Source: Paraglomus occultum (Eukaryota > Glomeromycota > Glomeromycetes > Paraglomerales > Paraglomeraceae). Taken from it: 11,053 nucleotides of DNA. Each line of letters opens with the position of its first letter. Within the stretch, counting starts at the first letter, position 1. The translations under genes and the position numbers were made by a program. The notes beneath the pieces were generated by a model. It searched no databases. It was given only the letters and a program-made list of their open reading frames with translations, and was not told where the DNA came from. This document shows positions 1 to 8,905 of the stretch, one piece after another. Location of the stretch: contig CAJVPJ010001260.1 in the NCBI GenBank assembly GCA_910592205.1, forward strand, positions 1-11,053, written 5' to 3'.

Positions 1-298
1 TGATTCTGCGCCAGAGGAATACAAGAAATTTGCCGAGCGGTGTTGTGATGCTGATCCTGATAAGCGTCCTGATGCATTTACACTTTTTGGTGACATTAAC
101 AAGCTTATTGAAGAAATAGGAAAGGCTAAATATAGTGACAACGTGTGGAATACTATATATCATAATGATGTAAAGCCGTTATCACGTTTTGAAAAGGAGA
201 GTAAATACTCTAGTAAACTCTTACATACTGGAGATTTGCCTAAACCGAGAAATAGTTATGATTTAGATTCAGCTGCAGGTATGAAGACAAACAACTAG
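1..298 (+). CDS. 3' end of a protein kinase-like gene (partial, C-lobe end and tail)
   Basis: An open frame with codons starting at position 2 runs from the window edge to a TAG at 296-298, giving 98 residues. Residues 4-25 (PEEYKKFAERC..., then DADPDKRPDA) match the end of a kinase C-lobe: a helix with paired Cys, then the 'D-P-x-K-R-P-x-A' signature in which the Arg normally pairs with the Glu of the APE motif. The helix that follows (LFGDINKLIEEIG) fits the last kinase helix. The rest is a hydrophilic tail containing 'LLHTGDLPKPRNSYDLDS'. From memory, kinases of the large Rhizophagus-type expansion end in a similar tail with 'LP-x-P-x-N-S'. The catalytic loop, DFG and ATP-binding lobe lie outside the window, so activity cannot be judged. 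Candidate AATAAA signals follow at 379-384 and 465-470. The kinase call is fairly secure; the substrate is unknown. Confidence 0.8.
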   Translation, partial: DSAPEEYKKFAERCCDADPDKRPDAFTLFGDINKLIEEIGKAKYSDNVWNTIYHNDVKPLSRFEKESKYSSKLLHTGDLPKPRNSYDLDSAAGMKTNN

Positions 299-871
299 TT
301 ACTTGCTGGTGTAAATACAGTCATTCTATGATATTAACGTTATCAATTGTCTTGTGATTTAGTGACACAAAGTTTTTGAATAAACTTGTGATTACGGGTT
401 TGTTCAGAGCTTCCTTCTTCAATCAAATACTATGTTTGTAAACACTATATGCCCATACGAGTCGAATAAACAAATCTTTGACCTAAAAAGTGAAATTAAC
501 GCGGGATATATAGTTATTCTGATGTTATTGGTTAGGTATAATTTGCCTTTGCTGAGTTAACTGAAAATAAAAAAAGCAAGCGCTCAACAAAGTATAAAAA
601 TGATTATACATCTAGGCAAACCTACTGTACTATATCTTATTAGCATAAATATTTTATTATATTTTCCTGAAAATTGGACGTTTGACTTTAAAAACTTATT
701 GTTATTGTCTACTTACCTGCAAAGTTACTTAAAATTTTACTCAATTCTATTACAACGCGAGTAGTGGAAATAACTAATTTTATGTTATTTCCACTTCACT
801 TAGTCTAGATTATGACGACGGTGTCAGATTTCTGTCATGAGCAAAAAAAAAGTAATAGTATATCTTGCGAT
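299..871. other. AT-rich spacer downstream of the kinase gene
   Basis: I see no gene here. The stretch holds two AATAAA hexamers (379-384 and 465-470) that could end the kinase transcript, and a strong perfect inverted repeat at 763-795, listed separately. Reading frames are short and have no recognisable protein features. Confidence 0.6.
763..795. repeat. Perfect 12-bp inverted repeat with 9-nt loop
   Basis: AGTGGAAATAAC at 763-774 is exactly complemented by GTTATTTCCACT at 784-795, with a 9-nt AT-rich loop between. It sits about 75 bp beyond the end of the decayed minus-strand gene at 872-1610. It could be a hairpin in a transcript or a remnant of a miniature inverted-repeat element. There is no U-run typical of a bacterial terminator, and the context is fungal. 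Confidence 0.6.
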
Positions 872-1610
872 TTATACATTATTATTAGCAACAGAATTTT
901 TAACTGTGGGTTTGCGAATAGTAATAGATATAAAATCTTTAATTTCATTTTCGAGCTCAGAATCAGAAATGTTATAATTTGGAGACTTGCTCCCTGGACT
1001 TTCTTGCGATAAATGTTCTTTCGTTTCTATATTAATATCAAAGTTTTTTTGTCGATTGTCACGATTTGTGATGGCATTTTTCTTGTATTAGACTTTACTT
1101 ACGGCAAATATTATTCTCAGAAGTTGAGGGTAGCTCTTGATCTCGAAGTTTTTTTTCCTCTAATGCTCTGCATTATATCATTACTAACCTGTTCCTTATA
1201 CATTGAATCCACGAATTCATCGACCACCTTATTTTCTGGTGATATGGGCTCAGTTTCTAGCTGATTTACACTGAGGGGCTATATTCCTTATCAGAGTGGT
1301 CCTCGATAGGTAATGGGGAAGATAATTGGAATATTATTGGCAATGATGAACAAACTGGAACTGCGAGATATCAGTAAGAGTCTGATTTTGTTTCTCAATT
1401 TATTAACGGTTCGTCCCACTTTCATGATTTTGGCTTTAAATCAGCATTTCTTCTATAATCTGTTTCAGTTTTGAGTTTTCGTGCTTAAGCTCAGCATTCT
1501 CGGCCACAAGTTTGGCATTTTCTGTCTGAGTAAATCTAGTTAATATGTTATTATATCATTACGTTAAGCTCATAGCGTTTCTGCCTGCTCTAATTCAGTT
1601 ATCACACTTT
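872..1610 (-). pseudogene. Decayed coiled-coil protein gene, uncharacterised family
   Basis: Minus-strand coding remnants read in one direction but different frames. From high to low coordinate they are: 'ELEQAETL' (about 1600-1570) running into stops; a leucine-zipper-like stretch at 1536-1436 (ENAKLVAENAELKHENSKL), then a stop; an acidic patch 'IEDHSDKEYSP' near 1310; then 1280-1158, containing 'ETEPISPENKVVDEFVDSM' and 'YKEQVSNDIMQSIR'. One extra base at about 1157-1158, beside an A8 run, shifts the frame so that 'EKKLRDQELPSTSENNIC' continues in another frame. A likely 76-nt intron (1102 down to 1027, GTAAGT...TAG) then joins in frame to a Ser/Glu-rich tail ending at a stop at 872-874. 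From memory this order (zipper, acidic linker, 'DEF.DS.YKEQVS', basic stretch) resembles an expanded uncharacterised protein family of arbuscular mycorrhizal fungi. Several frame breaks point to a dead copy. Function is unknown. Confidence 0.6.
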
Positions 1611-2722
1611 GTGGGCAAATAAGCCTGAAGCGCGAGTTAGGTTTGACATGCTGTAGACCGCTATTACATATAACTATACAAAAGACATATTTAAATGTTA
1701 TAGATGCCTGCTATCCCATATTAAACCAGATTGTCATATGTTTCAAAATGTGTTGATACGGAATAGAAAGTAAAAACCCAGACTACCATAAATGGATGGC
1801 TCAAGTATAATATAAACAACTTTTTGCGTCCATTATATTGCATATACTGACAATAGAACAAAAACGAATGGTGCACAAGAACCTGTCGGGATTGAGATTC
1901 CGATATATATTATGTCACCAATAACAAATATGACGTTCCATTAACTATGCAAACCAATTGTAACCAATCAAATAATTCCGAAACAAATTTATGAATAGCA
2001 AAATCTGACTATTTACACCAGGAACACTCCGTGCCATTGAGACAGCATCTATGTATGGCTATACATCTTCGGCTTTATCAAAACAATAACAATAATTGAT
2101 ACAAGGTAAGCCATAGGAAGTACAAGTTATCGTTACAGTAGCTGCGTTATACCGATTTTTCCTATTTTTATTTGTAATGATTTCCGCTTCACCATAACTG
2201 TCATGATTGTTAGTTTTATTGTTGTAATTACCATAATCGCAGACGTGCGTCATCACTGAGCCGAGACAATCTATTCATTGTCGTGTGCTGTTACCATAAT
2301 TGTGATTGTGCTACTACTACGTTACTATTAGCTGAAGTTTTTTACAAAACAATTTATGTCTATCACATCTGCCGACTATAATTACCAAAAAAAACCCCCA
2401 ATCAATCCAAAAATTTATTTCTAAAGCATATCATATGTGTATTGACGTATAAGTACCGATATTATGTAAGATTATTACGACACGAGTTTTAAACCTCAAC
2501 GTGCTGTTCTTTTGTGACAGCTTACAAAAGCTATTTTTGACACGTTTTCATAAAGTCTAAGGAAAGTTTTGTTCTTAGAACCGCAACTATGTATCTGTGA
2601 ATAGCACACCCGTATGCCAATAATGGAAAAGACTTCCCATTGCGCAACAATTTTAGTAATAATTACTTTGTTAATTGCACGTAAGCTTGTTGTTCAACCT
2701 TAAAGAGGCATTTATAAATGGA
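1611..2722. other. AT-rich spacer with no convincing gene
   Basis: Nothing in this stretch looks like a functional gene. A minus-strand open frame at 2059-2256 (65 residues, Asn/Tyr-rich, beginning at a GTG) comes from low-complexity sequence with three 'ACCATAA'-type repeats near 2190, 2230 and 2294. It has no domain or good start context, so I treat it as chance or relic sequence. Confidence 0.5.
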
Positions 2723-2935
2723 GCTATTTTTAACAGTGAATCATTGTGCATCAAAAACTGCGACCTTTTTATTACTAGTCACTTTTACTATGTTTATTGG
2801 GCATAACTTAATATTGTGTTAGTAAATTATTGTGTTTGCATTACATCAATGTAAGTTATTTTTAACCCCTATTGTATTAAATCATTGTGCATCAAAACTA
2901 CAACCTTTCTATTACCATACACTTTTATTACGTTT
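2723..2935. repeat. Two diverged direct repeats upstream of the secreted-protein gene
   Basis: A unit at 2723-2795 is repeated at 2856-2935. Both begin with TATTTTTAAC and share the exact 18-mer AATCATTGTGCATCAAAA (2739-2756 and 2880-2897). A related stretch of about 40 bp ends in ACTTTTA...GTTT. The second copy carries about 8 extra bases before the 18-mer. Most differences after the 18-mer are A/G or C/T. The pair lies 100-315 bp upstream of the TATA box at 3035, so it could be a duplicated regulatory element or simply an old local duplication. Confidence 0.6.
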
Positions 2936-3034
2936 GTCAAAAATGTACTCGACACAAAGATTGTGAAGTGCATTTCCCAATAATTGTTCTTCCTGATAAG
3001 ATTCTTTACGCTCAGCGCAGTTTTGTTCAAAAAC

Positions 3035-3041
3035 TATAAAA
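3035..3041 (+). promoter_or_regulatory. TATA box of the secreted-protein gene
   Basis: TATAAAA begins 90 nt before the ATG at 3125. The stretch between is pyrimidine- and A-rich, as expected for a short fungal 5' leader. An ATG overlapping the box at 3041 should lie upstream of the transcription start. Confidence 0.5.
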
Positions 3042-3124
3042 TGCCTGCGTTCTGAGTTCCACTCTCTTGCGTTTTCAACGATTGAACAGTTAACTCGCAA
3101 GCTCACAGAAACTTTAATTCAAAA

Positions 3125-3619
3125 ATGAAATCATTATATATTTTTTTCCTCTTAGCTGTTCTAATCTTTACCGACTCCACGCCAGCCAATGCAACGTCTC
3201 TTCATAGATGTGTGTTTAAAGTAGGAGAAAATCCCTTGAACTTGCCTACTAAGGCGACCGGTATTCCATCTGGTTTGAGGGCTGGTTACAATCGCAACAC
3301 AATTAACGGTATTCTCGAATTTACGCGGTTTAATGACAAGAAATTATTTATTGGCGGCTTTATTGATCTCGATGGCGTGGGTGGAATTGAACTCATCTAC
3401 GATCTTCACGTGGCTCGGTGTAGCACAAAAACCAGCGCCGAACCTGGAGACCCTGCCATTATCGACTTGGATGGTGAGTCTTTTGACACACCGATCGCCA
3501 CGACTATCAACAAACCTCTACCGAAGCTCGATGCCAATACCGACTGTTGCTTTGTCGTAGATGAGTTTGCTGCTACGGAGAGAATTTTAGGAGTCGCAAG
3601 ATTACAGCAAATATTTTAG
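3125..3619 (+). CDS. Small secreted protein, four cysteines, unknown function
   Basis: This is a single-exon gene of 164 residues. The ATG sits in a good fungal context (TTCAAAAATGAAA). The first 23 residues form a clear signal peptide: Lys at position 2, a hydrophobic core 'LYIFFLLAVLIF', then small residues 'ANA' that suggest cleavage near residue 23. The mature part is about 141 residues and mildly acidic, with Cys at 29, 99, 141 and 142, which allows two disulphides. It has a hydrophobic beta-rich middle ('GILEFTRFNDKKLFIGGF', 'GGIELIYDLHVARCS'). The GC content is clearly higher than in the flanks, which supports real coding. That middle loosely recalls the strand pattern of extracellular Cu/Zn superoxide dismutases, but the His-x-His copper motif is absent, so this is only a fold guess. 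It could be a host-interaction secreted protein or a cell-wall protein. A GTGAGT at 3474 could be read as a donor, but the uninterrupted frame is favoured. Confidence 0.8.
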   Translation: MKSLYIFFLLAVLIFTDSTPANATSLHRCVFKVGENPLNLPTKATGIPSGLRAGYNRNTINGILEFTRFNDKKLFIGGFIDLDGVGGIELIYDLHVARCSTKTSAEPGDPAIIDLDGESFDTPIATTINKPLPKLDANTDCCFVVDEFAATERILGVARLQQIF

Positions 3620-3796
3620 TGGTCAGCCGTAAGACAATTTTTGAGTTGCACAATTTAATCTTGTTTACACCTTTAAATTTCTGCCAACTACCGAATTATT
3701 CAAAACAGAAAAATTTAGCATTTGATATTTGTTTATCAATTTTTAGCAACTTATACGATATTATTTTTGTCTGTTTTTTGCTCCGTTTTTGGAAAA

Positions 3797-3802
3797 AATA
3801 AA
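3797..3802 (+). terminator. Candidate polyadenylation signal of the secreted-protein gene
   Basis: AATAAA lies about 178 nt after the stop codon. It is followed by an AT-rich stretch and a T-run near 3839. The sequence between stop and signal is AT-rich and reads as a 3' untranslated region. Confidence 0.45.
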
Positions 3803-5898
3803 GCGCTTCATTCAATAACTATGTCATAATTTGGATGCTTTTTTATTTTACAACAAGAGAATAAATTGTCTTAAATATTGAAAGTGACGGTGCTTATCAA
3901 TTCTTGTTATTTAGTCGTCAACGTTTTTCTATATCTTGGCAAATTACTTTTTATGTTTGGCACAAGCAGTATTGTATCTTAGTCAACATACAATCCAACC
4001 GTATGTAAAATTATCTTTAATAGACATATTCACATTCTAATAAAAAGACAAAAATATATTACTATCTACCACCGTAATGTCAAGATCTGTATCAGTAAAT
4101 TTCCGCGCGGTTAGAATAATGCAAAACCATTATATTAATGGGCTATATTTACAGTCTAGTCGCAAAAGCATATGATTACACAAACGTTCACACTATAATA
4201 CAAGCATCAGACGTAAACACCAGTTTGCAAACATCAAATACTTTTTAGTTATAATTCTAAGCAATCATCGTATCGATTAGGTTTACAATGCAGTGACAAC
4301 AACGACTACATTTACTATCTAACTCGTAAACTGTCAACGTTAATAATCATAAATTGTGAATGAGTCAAGTTCAATATTTCAACGCATATGTTTTGTATAA
4401 TAGAATAACATGAAGATTATGAATCGTGTGATGGCAAACTATGTGTTTGAGAACCAATTATTCAATGCACATTAACGTATAATGCGTCGTACAGTATATT
4501 CGTTGTGGTTTAATTTTATTTGCTAAATTCTGATATCTTTGCACGCCGATGCAATTAATATTCGATTAGCTTTATAGTTATATAATAAGACAGGGCATTA
4601 TTGATTACCTCCTTTCTGATTCTTGCCTTTGTAATGTTTACTGAGTCTAATGTCAAACCTTTTTGTTTAAGATTACGACATTTAATAATTGTAGTAACCA
4701 TTATTTTATCTACAAATACATTCTAAGGCAGCGCTTTTTAACAAGCATGCATGTTAACAATTAAACTTTAATGTTGTCGCTGTATGCCATCTACCGAACC
4801 GTTTATCAATAAAACAAAGTTTTATTACACATAAGCCTAATTGTAGCATCAACAGATACTAACCCAATATTGCAATAATTACGAAAGCTTGTTTAATAGC
4901 GATGGAGCTGGAAGTATATGATAGTCCAGAACTGAGACGGATCCGAACTGGAAAGTTTTGTAACTTCCTTAATTGAACGTTACTAGAATCGAATGCAAGT
5001 GTTGGTTTGTTAATGTATAGCCTATCTATATACGATAGCTACCACCTAGTTATTACTACTGTAAACTATCTGTTTTTTACTAAAGTTATGACAAAAAACA
5101 ATGCGTACTGCGAGGCCTGGTAATAAAAATATGTTGGCTAGCTACTTATGCTGAAACTATAGGTAAATTGCGCATTAAGCTAATCTTATGGGTGTACAGT
5201 AAAAAAGAAGTTTGCTTACACTTTGGGTAGTGAGTTTGCTGTGACTCTGCCAAAAATGTATATCCTATCTACCTATTGAATTATTGGATTATCGATCAAC
5301 ACGCAATTTAATGTAGTACAGATTAAATCATACAGCGATTTTCTTTGAATATCTTTCCTATTAGCGGGGGTTCCGATTTATCCTGGGGAGCATTATCGTC
5401 AAAACATTATAGATTGGTGATAAAAGCTTATGAGCCATATTAACAAGCATTTAGCACGGAGTACTGTATCATCGCATGACTACGATATTCGGACACCTAC
5501 TACAAAACATCATTAAATCATCAGAAGTTCGATTGCCAATTTTGGAAACATACTGTATATAATTAGTCTTATAGTCTTTTGTAAACGCAGCGTGGTGAGG
5601 CAAAAAATACGCATCGAAATTGTTTGGATGTAGAGTTTACATCTATCTAAAGATTACTTTTTCTACCTTGGACGTCGATATCGATCGCGAAACATTGACT
5701 TTGATAAGCACATAAAAGCGTACGACAAAGGCCCTTGATCTAATCTTGGATTGATTGCGCCTAGTCATATTAGGAGTGAAACATCTATCGCTCAAACTTT
5801 ATAAACATCATTTACTGTTTAAGTCAAATTAGGCAACTTACCCGATCGCGAGTTAGTTTATATAGTTAGCGTTAAATTGCGCAAATATCACGACAGTT

Positions 5899-6141
5899 TT
5901 GCTACTATTTAAAAAAGTATTATTCTTGTTTGAATTCTTTGAGGCACTATTACCGGCGTTGCAAGATGTTTGTATAACGGGACGGAAACTGCGTTTCAAG
6001 TGTCAGCAAAGTATACACAGACAGTTTATTGGATATGGTCGCGGCTTATTATTGACTTGTATAGCCATCATATATACAGGTAAACACAAAGATTCCAATA
6101 GTTTTATCAAACATTATTGTTCTCGTCACCCATTGTTCTGA
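5899..6141 (+). other. Unassigned open frame, possibly a coding relic
   Basis: An 80-codon frame starts at a TTG, with no ATG. It includes 'FEALLPALQDVCITGRKLRF', 'HRQFIGYGRG' and a hydrophobic stretch, and has somewhat more G+C than the surrounding spacer. A sequence resembling a donor (CAG|GTAAAC) occurs near 6079. No family is recognised. It could be one decayed exon or chance. Confidence 0.2.
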
Positions 6142-6333
6142 CCATATGTCTGCATATTTTGTGTAACTTTGGATCTTTTCGTCAGCTTACACTAAACCCG
6201 GAAAGTATGTGATATTGTGTACGTTTAATTGATTAAAGTTAGAATTCGGCTTACGAACCATAATTTTGCTCCAAGTCGTAACACAAAATATAACTATAAC
6301 ATGGCACTTTTAACGCCGATGGTTTATGTTATT

Positions 6334-6354
6334 TCCCAATACGTCTTATTGGGA
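6334..6354. repeat. Small perfect hairpin
   Basis: TCCCAATA at 6334-6341 is complemented by TATTGGGA at 6347-6354 around a 5-nt loop. It stands alone in the spacer about 320 bp upstream of the receptor gene, and its function is unknown. Confidence 0.4.
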
Positions 6355-6522
6355 CCACCATTTTTAGACGCACCACAAGACTGATGTCCGGGACGTAAGA
6401 CACCCGAAACATTGCATAGCCATCGAGATTATGTCCAAACTAACTACATTTAAGCTTTGTTGATGATAATAAATAGAACCGTTTCTCATTTTTCTTTGCT
6501 AATACCCTAACGTTGTCTACCT

Positions 6523-6531
6523 TATATAAAT
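6523..6531 (+). promoter_or_regulatory. Candidate TATA box of the receptor gene
   Basis: TATATAAAT lies about 145 nt upstream of the receptor ATG at 6676, with pyrimidine-rich sequence on both sides. In such AT-rich DNA a chance match is possible. Confidence 0.35.
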
Positions 6532-6675
6532 ATCTTTTAACGTTTATTATTTCTGGACGTCATCAGTCTTTTTCTAAGTTTTTAAATAATATAACTGTAA
6601 ATGGTGCTTCAAATTAATAATTATATCCAGCATTAATATTAATTTTTCTATTACAACGACTAGATTTTCTGTTCG

Positions 6676-7843
6676 ATGGTCCACATAACAGTAAAAATCC
6701 TATACCTACTCAATACTATTTCCCTTATAGTTGCCATATACATGGCATTAATCTTTTCTATGACCCGAAAAAATCTAATAAACCTCTACATTACCATCGT
6801 TTTTATATTTATGAATTCTCTAATGCTCTTAGGGTATGCCTATAATTTTGATTGGAATAGAGCTCCATTGGCTGTTTGCTACTTTCAGGCCTTAGCGGTG
6901 AGTTTTAGAAACATAATGGATAAAATTTGCTATAATAAAATAAACAATGTGCTGCGCAAGTTATTAGTCTATGTATAGTGTAAGCTATCATATTTATTAC
7001 TTTACAAATAACATATTTTTTTTTCTTTACTTCTAGTCTCAATATGCATCCTTCGCATCAATCGCTTGGGCACTGGTTTTTACAATCAAACTTTATCGTC
7101 TCCTCGTCCTCTGTAAACAGCATGAGATAAACGATTCACGCCTACATCGCCATTACTATATATTTCTAACCGTCTATCCCATTGTTGGAACCATACTGGT
7201 GTCGGTTGTTAGCATTAAAGAAAGAGCTGTTAAAGCGAGAGATTTTCGTTGGTATGTACTTAATTGGGTGCGTGTGATGTTTTACAAGTCAGCAAACCAA
7301 TTTATTTACCTCACAATTCTCGCTTTGAAAACATAAAACAGTGACATAGTTGATCCAATATGGGTTCGTCTAATAGGTTATAACGGCCACAATCTGCTCA
7401 TAACTGTTCTGGGCACTTATTTCTGTGTTCATTCGACAATAGTAGTAATACAACAGCTATATAAGGGCAAATCACTCTTCCAACAGCATTCAACCCCCAT
7501 CGAAAATACGGAAACAACTGTAAGATTATCCAAAAGCCTATCAGATGGTTACACCGTCAAAGATAATCTGGATAACCGTTTGGAAATGTTCGGATTACAA
7601 AGTTACCCATCTATAACTTTCTTGTCGTCTTCCGCAAATTTTAGCAACAATTCAAGTGATGACAAAAAAACTGTCAATAATCCACAGGAGATAAGTTCTT
7701 ACTTGACGGCGAATGTTGGTAAAGAGACTTTGGATAAAACACACAACATTACACGTGTAGCCGCTATTCGTATGGTGGTCTTTACAATTGTTTATCTGAT
7801 AATGAATATCAGTGTTTCAGTTGAGACAGTTTTTTCGTCATAG
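6676..7843 (+). CDS. Fungal seven-helix (GPCR-like) receptor, frame broken before helix 7
   Basis: Three exons: 6676-6897, 7037-7251 and 7342-7843. The introns (6898-7036, GTGAGT...TAG; 7252-7341, GTATGT...CAG) join in frame to give 312 residues. Predicted helices are TM1 about 7-30, TM2 35-57, TM3 66-95, TM4 112-134, TM5 152-184 and TM6 284-305. Cys68 at the start of TM3 and Cys146 in the loop before TM5 (codon split by intron 2, 'FRCDIVDP') are placed for the usual receptor disulphide. The third intracellular loop is long (about 98 residues) and Ser/Asn-rich, as in fungal nutrient or pheromone-type receptors. From memory, the 'C-D-x-x-x-P-x-W-x-R' stretch resembles receptors expanded in arbuscular mycorrhizal fungi. 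Expected role: plasma-membrane sensing through a G protein; the ligand is unknown. The frame ends at a TAG directly after TM6, while TM7 continues in the -1 frame. The start context (TTCGATGG) is weak, so an upstream exon cannot be excluded. Confidence 0.75.
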
Positions 7844-7978
7844 TTGATAAACCATTAAATCGCTATCCTAGCGGATTTGATATAGTTCATTCATCGTTAA
7901 GCATTGTATTTTTTTTATTTTTTGGAGCTATGGGGTAATGTTAGAAAGCGGTCCGGTAATTTTTATGAGCAAGTTTAA
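7840..7978 (+). pseudogene. Helix 7 and tail of the receptor, out of frame
   Basis: Starting at 7840, one base back from the main frame, the sequence reads 'IVDKPLNRYPSGFDIVHSS' followed by a hydrophobic helix with 'SIVFFLFFGAMG', to a stop at 7936-7938. This is a good seventh helix with its preceding outer loop, and TM6 lacks these in its own frame. The switch falls in a run of six T (7830-7835). A second change at a GGGG run (7932-7935) would return to the original frame and add a basic tail 'NVRKRSGNFYEQV' ending at 7976-7978; this second step is less certain. No usable intron explains the first shift, because the only nearby GT...AG pairs are under 20 nt apart. It is either a sequence error in homopolymers or a true inactivating mutation. 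Confidence 0.65.
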
Positions 7979-8811
7979 TTTAATATGTAACAATTAATAT
8001 AATATCAACGTTTAGTGAAGAAAAGTCTAATGCAGGACATTACAGACCTTTTTTTTCACGTTGCAAAAAGTTTATAGTTAAATTACTTAATAACGTTGAC
8101 CGTATCTAAACGGTACAATTAATGTAAATTCTTAAGTTTCTTAGTAACAAAATAATAAACAAGTCGTTTGGATTATACTTTCTCCGCAAGTTACCCCGTC
8201 TTGCAGCGGCAACGTAAATTATACCACACAAACTTTGGATCAATTTGAAGTTAGGAATTAGACAGTTGTAAATTCGTAATATACATGTGTTAATGGCTAA
8301 TTATAACCCAAATTTTCCATCATCAAATGTATAGTGTTGTGAAACAGTATCGAACCAACCGGTCATCAGCAAATGGTAAGCATATACAACAAGTTCAGCA
8401 ACACATCTATGTCAGATAGTCATTTATTTTGCATTATATCGAAATTGCGGTGTTTTATTTTAAGTAATACAAGATCATGTTTATTGGTGGTTGATAAAAA
8501 AAAAACAGTTTAAAATTCTCTTTCGATTAGTGTAGCAATCACGCACGGATCTGGCAATCAGACAATTGATGTTTATGCTTGCGTAATCGATGACAAATTT
8601 ATTGTGTAACGATTTATAACGGGGGTTACCTTTCTTACTAATCAACGATTCTTGTGATTGGATGCAGAGATAATTCAGGATGATGGAGTTTTTGAAAATA
8701 TACATTTTTGTAATCACATTAAATTATTGGTTGTATTCATTGTAATATTACATTCTTGACGTGCACGTACACAACATGGCATGGTTATATTATTTGTTGT
8801 TGTTTACAAGG
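7979..8811. other. AT-rich spacer between the receptor and methyltransferase genes
   Basis: No convincing gene. An AATAAA at 8154-8159 could end the receptor transcript. A minus-strand open frame at 8481-8717 (78 residues, containing 'KKGNPRYKSLHNKF') and an opposite-strand stretch near 8535-8608 ('SGNQTIDVYACVIDDKF') are both open, but neither is recognised. They may be remnants or chance. Confidence 0.45.
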
Positions 8812-8819
8812 TATATAAA
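8812..8819 (+). promoter_or_regulatory. TATA box of the methyltransferase gene
   Basis: TATATAAA begins 94 nt before the ATG at 8906, nearly the same spacing as in the secreted-protein gene. The leader between is C/T-rich ('CATCCTCTCAATCCCCG'), typical of fungal transcription-start regions. Confidence 0.5.
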
Positions 8820-8905
8820 CACCTCATTGAGTTATCCCGAAATCTATCGTTCGGCTTTTACCATCCTCTCAATCCCCGTTAAAAACATCTCTAATCTCGA
8901 CAAAG

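Larger units (their letters stand above)
3803..6522. other. Long AT-rich spacer with no convincing gene
   Basis: About 2.7 kb without a recognisable gene. Short relic-like frames occur: 24 residues from an ATG near 4902, and about 30 residues on the minus strand near 5650-5740. Neither has a recognisable domain. The longest open stretch (5899-6141) is listed separately. A small perfect hairpin lies at 6334-6354. Introns could hide short exons here that cannot be seen by eye. Confidence 0.5.

Noticed and set aside
812-1264. Two adjacent plus-strand open frames (66 and 83 residues)
   Set aside because: They lie opposite the minus-strand coiled-coil relic, whose translations look like real protein; the plus-strand products have no recognisable features.
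1409-1420. GGTTCG reminiscent of a tRNA T-arm
   Set aside because: No acceptor stem, anticodon arm or matching 5' half could be found around it.
2059-2256. Asn/Tyr-rich minus-strand open frame as a gene
   Set aside because: Low-complexity repeats alone explain the open frame; there is no ATG in good context near its start and no domain.
2912-3106. Minus-strand open frame over the promoter of the secreted-protein gene
   Set aside because: It overlaps the repeats and TATA box and shows no domain.
3333-3560. Plus-strand open frame inside the secreted-protein gene
   Set aside because: It is a shadow in another frame; the longer frame has a signal peptide and a good start.
3619-3801. 60-codon open frame right after the secreted-protein stop
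   Set aside because: AT-rich and hydrophobic by composition, ends at the AATAAA; best read as 3' untranslated sequence.
7811-7843. A tiny intron to explain the receptor frame change
   Set aside because: The available GT...AG pairs span under 20 nt, far below usual fungal intron size; an indel in the T6 run is simpler.
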